From Cardiocondyla obscurior (lineage: Eukaryota; Arthropoda; Insecta; Hymenoptera; Formicidae), in assembly GCF_019399895.1 (NCBI RefSeq), contig NC_091872.1, positions 1,930,395-1,994,394 of the forward strand: a stretch of 64,000 bases of DNA, read 5' to 3'. Positions 33,530 to 43,583 of the stretch are shown here, in pieces. Every line of letters starts with the position of its first letter. The first letter of the stretch is position 1. Made by a program: the position numbers and the translations under genes. The notes beneath the pieces were generated by a model. It made no database searches. It worked only from the letters and a program-made list of their open reading frames with translations, and was not told the DNA's origin.

Positions 33530-34382
33530 AATAACAATCATCGTGACGCTGAGCGCAAGCACAAAACCGCCGGAGATAAGCTCACCGTACACGGTAACGC
33601 AGTTCGTACATGAGCCCGGGCTCTACTACAAAAACGTGGGACAACTGCAGCTATCAGACGCGTCGTGGAAATTAGTAATAATAACAAAAGTACAAGATTT
33701 AAAAACGCAATACAAAAAATTACAAGAACGGGTAAGAGACGGAGAAAAAGCGTGCGAAACATATAGCGGAGAATTATTTAAGGATAAATGTATATACTTA
33801 GCAGCGACAGTACGATCCCAAAATAAAAAATTAATAACAGCGATAGAATTACTAACAACACATGAGGTACAACAAACAAAGCGAGGGTTAATAGATGTAA
33901 TAGGAACAATAAGTAAAAAATTATTCGGAACAATGGACGCAGACGACGAAAAAGTAATAAACGAACAGCTAGAAATGTTAACAAAAAGACAGCAAACGCT
34001 GCAACACGTAGCAAAAAATCAGTTGAAAGTAATAAATAGTTCGATTGATCATATACAGGAATTAAAAGAAACAATAAAGTACCACGAAAAAGTTATAACA
34101 AACGCGACGAAGCTGTTAAGTAAAAGAGTAAACGGAATAACGGGACAAATAGAAATAACGGAACATTTCTACATATTAAGAATGCTAACAACGGATTTAT
34201 TAACAAACGTGCAAGACACAATGGAATTCGTAGCACAAACGAAATTGGGAATAAAAAAAACGCGAATGTTACCGGTTAACAAAATAATCGAGGAATTAAA
34301 AGAAGCAACCGCGCACTTAGAAGAAGGGACGTATTTCCCCTTTAGAATTAATATAAAAAACTGGAACGCGATAGAAAAATAG
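33530..34382 (+). pseudogene. Gypsy-B env, N-terminal part
   Basis: Envelope of the errantivirus / baculovirus F-like class, an endogenous insect retrovirus-like gene described here as a relic. The frame is open from the acceptor at 33529 to TAG 34380-34382. A basic TKRG cleavage-like site precedes a glycine- and hydrophobic-rich segment that resembles the family's fusion-peptide region, followed by a heptad-rich helical region. The start codon would come from the spliced leader. The part between this piece and 34680 is missing and replaced by a MITE-like sequence, so the gene is defective. Confidence 0.8.
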
Positions 34383-34384
34383 CT

Positions 34385-34676
34385 CAATCTGTAAATAGAG
34401 TGGTGGTGTGGCCCATCCCACTCTATTTACAGAGATTCATAGATTACCCATTTCTTTGTGAATAGAATAAAATAAGCCACACCTCTAGGTCCACCAACGT
34501 CTCGGTAGCTTCAAACAGCGCGTTTTTGCTTGCACGGAGGGCGTCAAATCTTTAAATGTTATTTTCTCGGTTATTAATGCCTAACTTACAAAACCGTATA
34601 GGACTTTTCTACTTATTTTCGGAAGCCCAACCTACAACTAAAAACTATTTTACGTCAACTGGGACACCCTGTATAT
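34385..34676. repeat. MITE-like relic in env
   Basis: About 290 bp ending in GGGACACCCTGTATA, the same terminal sequence as the MITEs at 31045 and 47043. The left terminus is not recognisable. It begins with a short hairpin (CTGTAAATAGAGTGG with its partner CCACTCTATTTACAG). The region of env between the two flanks is lost. Confidence 0.55.
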
Positions 34677-35322
34677 ATGCGAACAAAGCCTCCCGGTATA
34701 TCATACCAAGGCAAGCGCGCCGTGCGAGGTAAGAGCGATTACCGAACCAGCAAAACGGCCGGACACGTGCGTAACCCGAGAAGTTGCATAGCGGGCAACG
34801 TTCTGGATAGCATTAAACGAACCACAAGCGTGGATATACTCCACAACGAAAGAGCAAACAATAGAAATACAATGTAAGCATAGAAAAAGTAAAAAGTTAG
34901 AATTAAATACAACGGGGATAGTAAAATTAAGAACAGCATGTAAATTAACAACGACAGAGATGACAATAAAGACAAGAAACACAATAGGAGAAAGCGAAAT
35001 AGAACGACACGTACCGGCATATAATTTAACAAACATAAAAACAAAACAGGACAAAAAAACTGACCCGATAATAAAGAAAATAGAAGAAATAAGACACGTC
35101 AAGGTAATAAAAAACCCGAATGAATTAAATAGATTAGGGATAGAATTAAATAAAATAGACAAACAACTTGACGAAAATGTAATATTAACAGACAAAATAA
35201 TAATGTACACAACGAGCACAAGCGCCACAGTAATAGCAATAATAGCGATTATAGTATTAGCAATAGTCATAGTAAAATTGTACAAAAAGAAAAAGAATAA
35301 AGTAACCGAACAAACAATCTAA
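34677..35322 (+). pseudogene. Gypsy-B env, C-terminal part
   Basis: Continues env ectodomain with several cysteines (34700-34880), contains a stop near 34790, and ends in an open frame 34960-35322. That frame has one membrane-spanning segment (about residues 83-106: ATVIAIIAIIVLAIVIVKLY) and a short lysine-rich cytoplasmic tail. Confidence 0.8.
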
Positions 35323-35471
35323 CCCAACGAAATAAAAAGAAGAAAAAAGAAAGAAACGCCGAATGTAAAAATACCACGGCCGACGGTAATACAATTGTAA
35401 GTAATATAAGAAAACAAAATGTAAGGAAGAAAAGATTGAGGTGCAAAAAACACACTCAACCTTTTCTTCTC

Positions 35472-35486
35472 CCTAGGGGGGAGGGA
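35472..35486 (+). promoter_or_regulatory. Gypsy-B polypurine tract
   Basis: TAGGGGGGAGGGA directly before the 3' LTR. Confidence 0.75.
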
Positions 35487-36037
35487 TATTGTAACCCGAA
35501 CCCCGTTACAACATGTAGCATGACGTAAAGCATTTCGGCATAAGATCTCGTAATAAAATAACACCGGAGGATGCTATCAACAAGCCGCCTTGAGCAATTA
35601 AATAATAATAAATAAAAGAAAAAAACAACTGCGAGAACCTATTGCCGAAATTGCTACGGTTGCATTCGCCGAACAACCGAAGTTCGGCATTGCAACCCGA
35701 TGACGCCAAGGCCCAGCGTCACTATTAAATAACCGCAGACCGTCACGGGCGGACAGTCACGTCTAAGTCAAAAGAGGAAGAGTCCGTGTTGGAAGAAAAG
35801 TGATACCGCGTAGTAATTGGAGTTCGGCCGCGTGCCGTGAAAGAAGAGACCTCGCGGAGCCGAGGTTGCGTGATAACGCCGGAACGCGCACCGAAGATAG
35901 CGAAAAGGAAGAAAGGGGAACCAAATAAAAGTGTAAAATCAATACAATTAAATCATTATATATTTAAACTACATATTTAATCATCCTTCTCCACGGATCC
36001 CGAAGGACGGACCCCGTGCACCGGCTGCAGTGCAACA
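35487..36037 (+). repeat. Gypsy-B 3' LTR
   Basis: Aligns to the 5' LTR along its length. The first two bases read TA instead of TG. Several substitutions and small indels separate the two, so the insertion is not very young. Confidence 0.92.
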
Positions 36038-36196
36038 ATTCACAGGCTTGGGACTTTTGTGGGGCGAAAGTAGAAGGTTAAAATTATATAGAAAAGCCAA
36101 CGGGACCCTCGTAGAAGCCGTTAAACTCTCCTTCACGAGGTACAGAAGCTCAGAGAAAATTTTGTGATTCTCCAAGTACTCTGTGGCGGTGCAGAT
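36038..36196 (-). other. Interrupted minus-strand frame at Gypsy-B target
   Basis: A minus-strand frame with LENHKIFSELLYLVKES and a proline-containing tail runs into the LTR. The phase is compatible with a short tail on the other side of the provirus (22253-22212). It may be the C-terminus of an unknown ORF hit by Gypsy-B. Confidence 0.3.
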
Positions 36197-36556
36197 GGAT
36201 ACAGTTCGATTGGACACAGTGCGATTGAACACGTAACAATTGGACACAGTGCGATTGGACACGTAACAATTGGACACGTGCAATTGGACATAAAAAGATG
36301 CCCACAGTTCAAATGCCCACCGTTCGATTGCCCACTGTGCAATTGCCCACCGTGCTATTGCCTAGTTCAATTGCCCACTGTGCAGTTGCCCACAGTTCGA
36401 TTGCCTACCGTGCTATTGCTCACCAAAAGTTGAAAAACGTTCGATTGCCCACAGTGCTATTGCCCACAGTTCGATTGTCCACTGTGCAATTGCCCACCGT
36501 GCTTTTACCCACCGTTCGATTGTCCACCGTGCTATTGCCCACAGTTCGATTGACCT
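36197..36556 (+). repeat. Short-unit minisatellite, two variants
   Basis: Units of about 14-17 bp. The first part repeats GATTGGACACAGTGC-like units and the second GATTGCCCACMGTGC-like units. Long frames here are repeat translations. Confidence 0.9.
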
Positions 36557-37229
36557 CACTAAATTTAGAACCCCCATTTCGAAATTTTTAATTTTTGTTA
36601 TAGCCAATCGATTGTTAGTCGTTTGTTATTAAATGTTAGATAAAAAAAAAGTTTGTTAGATAATATTTTTTACAGAAATTAAAAAATAAATGAGTATAAA
36701 GTTAGCACCCCAAGTAAAATTTTTACTTCTACTTACGCTTAATCAATGCGTAATTGTTTGTTATTCCCGAATATGCAAAGAAAATCGTTTGTTAGATTAT
36801 AGTTTTCCTAAAAAAAAGCAAAAATATAATAAGAAGCATGTGCAAATTTTAGGTCGTTATTCATGAACACCAGTCTTAACTGATTGTGAGTTTCCTCTCT
36901 ATGTTACATTCAATGGATTAAACTTAAAATGCGAAGAAATCAAACTGCCGCAAATATACAAAAAAAAACATTCTTTGCATTTTAAGTTTTACGTGGGTTA
37001 ATAACTGTCCAAGCGTATCAATTCTCGCACATCAATTACAATGGGTTGAGTTCAGTTAGTTTTAACAATCGTGACGCCCCCCGCAGGAGGGCCGAACCTC
37101 CTGTTTACCATTTTTTATTATAAAGAAAATTATAAATTTAATAAAATTCCAGTTAAGTGTCTGTGAATATTTATTATACAGAGATCAGACTTATTGTTGG
37201 AACAATTGTTTAAGCCTGATATAATGTTC
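36557..37229. other. AT-rich spacer, no gene seen
   Basis: No frame or repeat recognised except a short hairpin AGGAGGGCCGAACCTCCT at about 37084. Confidence 0.4.
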
Positions 37230-37669
37230 TTTGATTATTAAAGGTCGATTAATAACTGGACAATGGATATTCCGTGGATTCCACGGCGTGGAATCGAACG
37301 ATCATCGGGGCGATTGTTCATTGAACCAGTTTCTGATCGTTCATCATCGACATTATTAAATGTCATTAAAAAATAGATTAAGCAGGCACTACAATTATGT
37401 CACATAGTTGGAGATCATACAATTGTTTAGATGATTCTCAATTTAAATATTATACCGTTAACCATAAAATAAATTTTGTCAATCCTGATAACGGTGCTCA
37501 TACTCAAAATATTGAGCGTGCCTGACGGGAGACACGTGCTAATATTCCACGTTATGGAACACGTGAAAAACATTATGAAGGTTATTTAGTTAAATTTTTA
37601 TTTCGTCGAAAATTTAATTTTGACACTAGAATTGTCGCATTCATTGATGCAATTGCTGAAATATTTTAA
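37230..37669 (+). pseudogene. Merlin transposase relic
   Basis: The best part (37400-37669) has SYNCLDDS, VNHKINFVNPD, HTQNIERA and ANIPRYGTR, the same blocks as the Merlin at 20313, without the second intron and with a TGA replacing the Trp codon of the catalytic-Glu block. Upstream a degraded GQWIF-like block is visible at about 37258. It is clearly a different, older Merlin copy. Confidence 0.8.
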
Positions 37670-37737
37670 GTTGATAATCTTGTATAAAAATTATAAATAA
37701 AAATTTATTTATCTCCTTTCAAAATGTAATTATAGTC

Positions 37738-38467
37738 GGGAGTGTGAAGTTAGCCCCCGTACTTTCGAATTCGATAGTTCCAATTAGAGTTCCAGGTCCC
37801 TTTTTACATGAATAGGAGTACTTTAAAATTGCAAAATGAGTTCCGGCGAATTGACCGAGATATCGCAATTTGAAAAACGGGAGGCTAACTTCACACTTTT
37901 TTTCACTTTTTTCGTCCAAAAATAGTTCTGAGCGGTTAAATACCTTTATTTAGACGTAAATAGAAGTATTTTAATAAAAAAAAACTTTTTTTTATTTTTC
38001 AATTTTTTTTTTTAAATAAAAAAAATTTTTTTTTTTAATAGTTCTGATTGATTACATCGATAGAACTACTCAATACGAGGAGTACTCCGTAATTTTTTTT
38101 TTAATATCTCCATTAGAAGCCCAATTATTCAACTTTGCAGTTACGCCGCGCGCGTAACCGCTCGATTGTCACACGAAAAGAAATATAAGAGTACCAATAG
38201 TTCCCGCGACGGATTCTGAAAGCGCCTTGAAAACTAAAAAGAAAATGTTAATAACAAAACGCGATCCGATGACTAGATCGCGAGATATTCGACTTTGCAG
38301 AAAGATCCATGCACGTTAGTTAGTTTGGCATTCGAAGAATGTACACGGAAGCACGTGCGTGCTTCTTTCGGTTTGTTCGTAAATGCGTTCACTTGCTTGC
38401 TTGGTCTGCTCAGCCAATGGAAGTACGTTCAAACAAATGGGGTTCAAAGTTCGGCCTACAGACCTAA
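37738..38467 (+). repeat. Giant MULE left TIR
   Basis: Pairs with 49203-49935. It contains A/T homopolymer blocks at 37975-38035 and the conserved segment GCACGTGCGTGCTTC near 38352. Confidence 0.92.
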
Positions 38468-39106
38468 AGAAATAGCTCGTCCTTTTTGTCACGCCTACAT
38501 CTCCTTGTTTGTAATTTTGCCGGCTGCCAAACTTTAATTGACGATGTTTCATTGTGTTACATCAAGGGATGGAAATATTGTGCGAGTTCGTTAACCGCTT
38601 TTCGGATGCTTAGGAAAAGGCACGAGAACTGGTAAGGAGGAGGAAAGGACTTGGAGAGTGACGTAATAGCCGATCCATGCGTGGCGCGTATTTGGAAAGG
38701 CCACGCGTAAACGCACTAGGAATGGGTTCGAGTCGGTTACGTGGAGAAACTAGCACGTAGTATTTGTTCTTTTTAGGGAAAGAAATTTAATTCTTATTCT
38801 CTAGGATAGAACTTGAGGTGGTTTTTCGCAACAAAGGATACTTTGGTTAAGTTGAAATAACTATTTCTGAGTTCTCAATAAGGTAGTTCGACAATTTTAA
38901 TATTAATTAAATACAAGTTTAGAATATAAAAACAGATTATATGAATTTAGTGAAATAATTATATAAAAAGAAAGAGAAAGAGGGCTTAACAAAAGATATA
39001 ATTTCAACATTTTAAAATTAAAAAGAGAAAAAGAAAAGGTAACGTATTAATTATTTAAAGTGAGACAGAGATTAAGGCTAACAAATATAATTTAAGAGTG
39101 TATTCA
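38468..39106. other. Spacer inside giant MULE, no gene seen
   Basis: Mixed composition followed by an A-rich stretch (38900-39060). No supported frame. Confidence 0.4.
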
Positions 39107-39697
39107 TTATTCTAAATCGATTTCTATTATTTCTGTAATCCGGGCTGTCGACCTTGGAAATACTCGGTCGATCAACCTGATCGTAGCCAAGAAGGGGTGT
39201 TCCACCCCGGGATAAAAAATGAGAATATTATGATCAGGAGTTGCCCTCCTGGCCTCTCTCCTGATCTCCTCGGGATCAAATAAATCGGGGCCTATTGTAT
39301 AGGCCCTTTCCGGGACAGGATCCGTCCACGGAGTGCAGGTCCTCCGGAGGAGTTCGAGGAGAGGGTCTACGACTTCTCTCGGTTCCTCTTGCTCCTCCAG
39401 GAGTTCTACGCTCGAGGCGGGGGAAGGGGAATGTTCCGGGCTGTCAGGCTCATGCCATGAGATGGTTTCATCCTCGGCGAGGGAGTCGACCTCCTCGGAT
39501 TCCCCAGGATAAGGAATTGGTGACCGGATGGGAGAGGAGCATGCTTTAAGAGCAACTCCAGGAGAAGGTCCGGAGGAATTCAGGGAAACATCTGGAGTGT
39601 AGGATGGAGAAGTAGGGCGGAACAGCTCCGGCTCAGGTTCGGACGATGAAGTTGTAGGGATGGCCGTGGGGAGAGGGAGAGAAATCGAAAAAATGTT
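39107..39697 (-). CDS. Unidentified 196-codon open frame, 3' part of a gene
   Basis: On the minus strand a frame is open from just after TAG 39700-39698 to TAA 39109-39107. It has no ATG, so it is probably a last exon or a segment of a longer polyprotein. The first half is Pro/Ser/Glu-rich and acidic (SSSEPEPELFRP, VELLEEQEEPREVV). The second half is compact and charged (DLFDPEEIRREARRATPD, FYPGVEHPFLATIRLIDRVF). No family was recognised. It could be MULE cargo, a second element gene, or the gag of an LTR element whose promoter is the TATA box near 40850. Confidence 0.4.
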   Translation of the reverse strand, partial: NIFSISLPLPTAIPTTSSSEPEPELFRPTSPSYTPDVSLNSSGPSPGVALKACSSPIRSPIPYPGESEEVDSLAEDETISWHEPDSPEHSPSPASSVELLEEQEEPREVVDPLLELLRRTCTPWTDPVPERAYTIGPDLFDPEEIRREARRATPDHNILIFYPGVEHPFLATIRLIDRVFPRSTARITEIIEIDLE

Positions 39698-39722
39698 CTA
39701 CTCGAAGCTTTCTTTATTCGAT

Positions 39723-40810
39723 TTAGGATGTGCGAGAGCAGTGATCCATACTGAAGCTCGGAAACGACTGACTAACTTGTCCTGTCCCGTTCGGAACGGG
39801 CCCTCTTATCGCTGTTGCTCGGCCAAATTCGAAGATCGTCGTGAGATCCCGAAACGGGTTCGGGAAGCCGACAGAAAAGCTAGAAAATTGTGCTATCGCT
39901 GCCGCGATCGGCATCGGCGGGTTCGGCTCCGTGTGGCGGGCCCGATCAAAAGCTCGGCTTGTGCCTTGACGCAGACATCAAAAAGAAATATAATACCGCT
40001 ATAAAGTTGACCTCGAACGCGACGGTGATGGTGTTCGCAGCGGAGTATTCTCCCCTGACTCAAAGTCTTCGCCGTTAAACAGCGAGTTGGGAGGTACGGT
40101 GGATGGAGGAGACCATGACCGCTCTGATCTTGTTTTCGGAGGTTCCGGTGCGACCTCCCTTGGCGCTGCCGCGAATAAGAATTGGACAAAGAAGGTTTGG
40201 ACCAATTCTCGCAACTCCCGGATCTTGCGATTCCTTCGGGCGCGGCTTTTCTTAATTGACCGAAGGTTTCTTGATTCCACTAAAAGGTATCAATTTGAAT
40301 TTGATTTTAATGAAATGATTATAGTTGAAAAATTGTCAGGGCAACACGCCGCATTCTTCCTTCCGGATCTCTCTATAGATCGCCTCAAAGATTCTTCCGG
40401 TATCTCTGACCGGATGGACCATCACTCATGCTAAGGTTTTGATAGTCATCATTTACTGGCAGCATATCGTAACCTCTGACAGGAAGAGACCCATTAACCG
40501 AATCGAGTCAGCGGAGAATTCTAAGGATTCCAGAGAGATGCCTACTTCAGAAAACGCGAACGGCACTCTGGCAATACCCACGTCATTCATTCTTCAGGAG
40601 TATGAATTTTAGAATTTTAGTGGAACCATTTCAAAAGGGAGGAGGTAATAAGGTTGAATGAAATAATGAGACTTACTTTTTGTCGTCTTCGGTTGCTCTC
40701 GGATGAGTCCCTCACAACTTCTTTATTAATATCGAGTTGAGACAGCAGAGTCACAAGTCACACACAAAAAAAACGTGAAGGCGGTAGTTCGTACGTGAAT
40801 AAATTTCAGA
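39723..40810 (-). other. Degraded minus-strand coding signal with splice-like sites
   Basis: Minus-strand segments with protein-like composition lie at 40280-39999 (basic RSIKKSRARRNRK, then Ser/Pro-rich) and about 40595-40440. A consensus donor GTAAGT lies at 40676-40671 after a short charged frame (about 40770-40677), and an acceptor-like CTTTTAG at about 40280. Frames change several times, so no model is proposed. Confidence 0.3.
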
Positions 40811-40852
40811 GACTGAATGAGAGCGAGTCCCGCTGAAACACGCGGTTTTATA
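40811..40852 (-). promoter_or_regulatory. Minus-strand TATA box and initiator-like site
   Basis: TATAAAA at 40852-40846 with TCAGTC at 40816-40811, about 36 bp downstream. It would drive transcription towards the open frame at 39697-39107. Confidence 0.4.
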
Positions 40853-42146
40853 ACCTTGGAAAAGGGGTGGGCTAGCGCCGGATTTTCATTTTTGAAAAAG
40901 TCAGTGCTCTGATTTGCCGGTCGTGTCTCTCCACTTTTCTTTTTCTTAATTATTGGTTATTCGGATCTCATCCCTTCTCTGATTTTCCTAAGCTCTAGTT
41001 TTCATCCTTAGATTTTTAATTAGTGGTGAGGAGTTCCCGATATCTATTGGCCCGAGAGAAAAAATTCGGTTGTACTAAACTCCGCCCGCATGGCTTTCCC
41101 TTCCAACCTTCCAGAATATTGTCATTAATAGTTGGGAGAAAATTCTTAAGGACTCCTTTTCGTTATCACCGGGTCGCGTTTGTTTATGGAATCTGGTCGC
41201 GTGTCATATTCTTAAGACCGCAGGGCTTTCGCCCCCTTCGTTTGTTTATACTTCGTAGTTGCGATCTCAAGTGCTTCACTTATCGCCAAATATTTGATAT
41301 TGATTCTAAATCGTTTTAGGTTCCTTCTAATATTCCTTGAAGAGTTTTCTGTTTAATTTTCCGTCGGTATCTATGCCGTGATTGTTCTAAGTTTAATTTA
41401 AGCATTCGGCGATAAGGATTTCGGAGTGTAAATTATTTCTTCTGGAAGCCTGGAAGTTCTCTCTCGTCACCAAATAGTTACGGTATACTCTTTTTATCTA
41501 ATTTATTGAACGCGTGTCGGAAAAAAGGAGATGTGGAGTCCGAGGACGTAACAATTGTAAAAGTTATTGTATAATAATTTACAAAAGAATGTTAAGTTAC
41601 CGTTGAATGATATATAAATAAAATAATATAAAGCAAAATGTTACAATGCGTACAAAATCTAATTAACATACAATATATTGCAAGTTATTTTGTAACTTGT
41701 AATTCTGATTAGTTACGTTAAACATAATAAATTTCCTTGAGTTTGATTGAATATACTTATATTAATGTATCTATACCTGTGCTAATAACTATATCTATAT
41801 TTAGTTGTGTATGAAACTTATCAGTATAAAACAAAACATATTGTAATATAAAAAAGATATAATTATAATAAGACTGAATGTAGTAAGACATGTTAAGTTA
41901 TTTTTGCCTGAGCAGCGTTAAAACACTTTATTATTGATAATTACATCGAGATATTTAAATCAGAGACTGAATTCGTTTTCTTTTTCGACATTCTCTTTCA
42001 ATTACATGCATAATTAATAAACATCTAAACACAGAACTGAGCAATATATATTCACTTTAACATACGACAACAAAAAGAACAAAAATAATGTATCAAAAAG
42101 TTATAAAATATTAAAATATTTACAAAAAGGGATAGTGTGTAAAATT
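40853..42146. other. Spacer inside giant MULE, no gene seen
   Basis: Unremarkable up to about 41550, then strongly AT-rich. A minus-strand TGTTACG near 41551 could be an LTR start but has no partner. Confidence 0.35.
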
Positions 42147-43494
42147 TTATACTTTTGTATACATAATTGCATGAGGTGTAATTACTTTTTGTAAAGAAAC
42201 ATAAGTTTTAACTTTTTTCAATATATCGTATTCATACCAGTGCATTCCAGTAAACGCTATTGTTACATAATGACCGTTGTTCAAGTTTTTGTACGATTGG
42301 TCGAACGACATATAATTTATGATACCACACAGATTGTAACACACATTTTCGATGTTGTAACCCGATACAACAATAGTCTTAAGTAAGACTTAAGTAAGAA
42401 CCAAATAACGAAATAATACGGAGTAAGATCTCGCAACAGATTTAAAAGAACACGATCTCAGCAACTCGACCAAATGAAAAGATTAAATAAATGTAAACCA
42501 CGAAAACAAAGAGTTGCGAGATCTTAATACCGAGAACAGCAGATTGCATGACCCAGTAACCGAGTAACGAAAATGCAATCTGCTGACATTGTAAGAACAA
42601 CACAGTTAAATACCCACGGAGCGGCAGCGACGGGCAGTTGCTAATAACCTCACGCGCGTAACGTGAGATCTGTCGCGTGCCGTTACCAGTCCGACACCGC
42701 GCGGAGACGAACTCCGCGATAACTTAAAGGAAGGGACTTAAATAAGTGAAGTTAAGACATCTGTGTAAAAAACAATAAAAAGAAAAGGACTTTATTGATA
42801 ACACCACCTCCTGACTTGTCACATCCTGTTGGCTCCGAAGGACGGACCCCGTGCACCGGCCACGGTGCAACATCGATATAAACTGATTTTGTAATGCTGT
42901 TTAACGTTGAATCAACTCGTTCTTCACATTTATAATTTGGATCAGTTAATAAGGTGGTATCTGAAATTATATGTGAACCATATTCGGTTGATCTTTCAAT
43001 AATGCCGTTGCAATCGTTGCATTTGTTTAAACGGTTGTTACAAGTAAACGTCATATCGTTAATAGCTTCTTGCACAGTACCTAGACCTTTCTCGATTAGC
43101 ATACCAACATTAATATGTAATGTTGGAAAGTGTCTCGATTTATAATTATGACACATGTTGCAAGTTTCAGTTCGCGTTACACTTGGCATTTCATAAAAAA
43201 AATAAGATGTCAATAAGATGGATAACATTACAATTGGCATTTACAATCATCATCTGTCTTGTACTAGATTTTTTAAATATATGTATATCTGTAAGAATGT
43301 TCGCCCGGTTCGACGTAATCTGCTGCACAAAGTTTTCCTCTATTAATAATGTTTACTGTTAACTGAACTAGGGAATAATTAAGATATTGAAGATCTTCTC
43401 GGTACCGATTGTCTTTTTTAAATCCGTGCATAATTAGTTGTAAAATAGAATCAAAGGCACATGTTTCTTTCACAACAACAATTCCATCTTTCAT
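42147..43494 (-). pseudogene. USP-like (C19-type) protease region of the giant MULE
   Basis: Minus-strand frames carry the two hallmarks of ubiquitin-specific proteases in the right order. A Cys box, VVVKETCAFDSILQ, lies near the start (43494-43273), and a His box, NNGHYVTIAFTGMHWYEYD, near the end (42344-42147). Between them is a CX2C pair (CNMC) and another Cys-rich stretch (CNNRLNKCNDC), as in USP zinc-binding insertions. A 520-bp Gypsy-B solo LTR splits the His-box exon, and removing it with one target copy restores phase. A frame change lies near 43250. If made, the enzyme would cleave ubiquitin-like bonds. Its role in transposition is unknown. Fusion to the transposase upstream is likely, because both are in the same order and on the same strand. 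Confidence 0.72.
42353..42872 (+). repeat. Gypsy-B-family solo LTR
   Basis: Begins TGTTGTAACCCG and ends GTGCAACA like the Gypsy-B LTRs, but is 520 bp with many differences. The 4-bp duplication TCGA flanks it perfectly (42349-42352 and 42873-42876). Confidence 0.93.
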
Positions 43495-43583
43495 TCGTAC
43501 GGTCTCACAAAGACTGCCATTTTTTAAAATAGGTATATCAATCGCTTTATGTGATGGAATGTAATCCTAATCTGGACAAGGAT

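Larger units (their letters stand above)
22254..36037 (+). mobile_element. Gypsy-B: errantivirus-like provirus with env
   Basis: Two LTRs of 553 and 551 bp bound gag, pro-pol and an envelope gene. Four other insertions (hAT, GC-rich piece, LTR-X copy B with its MITE, MITE relic) enlarge it to 13.8 kb. Flanks read ATTT on the left and ATTC on the right, compatible with a 4-bp duplication with one change. A solo LTR of the same family at 42353 has a perfect 4-bp duplication. The provirus is defective: stops, frameshifts and a missing middle of env. Confidence 0.95.

Noticed and set aside
36197..36556. Possible CRISPR-like array
   Set aside because: Repeats are contiguous and short with no unique spacers; the genome is eukaryotic. 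It is a minisatellite.
41540..41551. Minus-strand TGTTACG as start of an LTR controlling the frame at 39107
   Set aside because: No matching second LTR or primer site was found; left open but not annotated.
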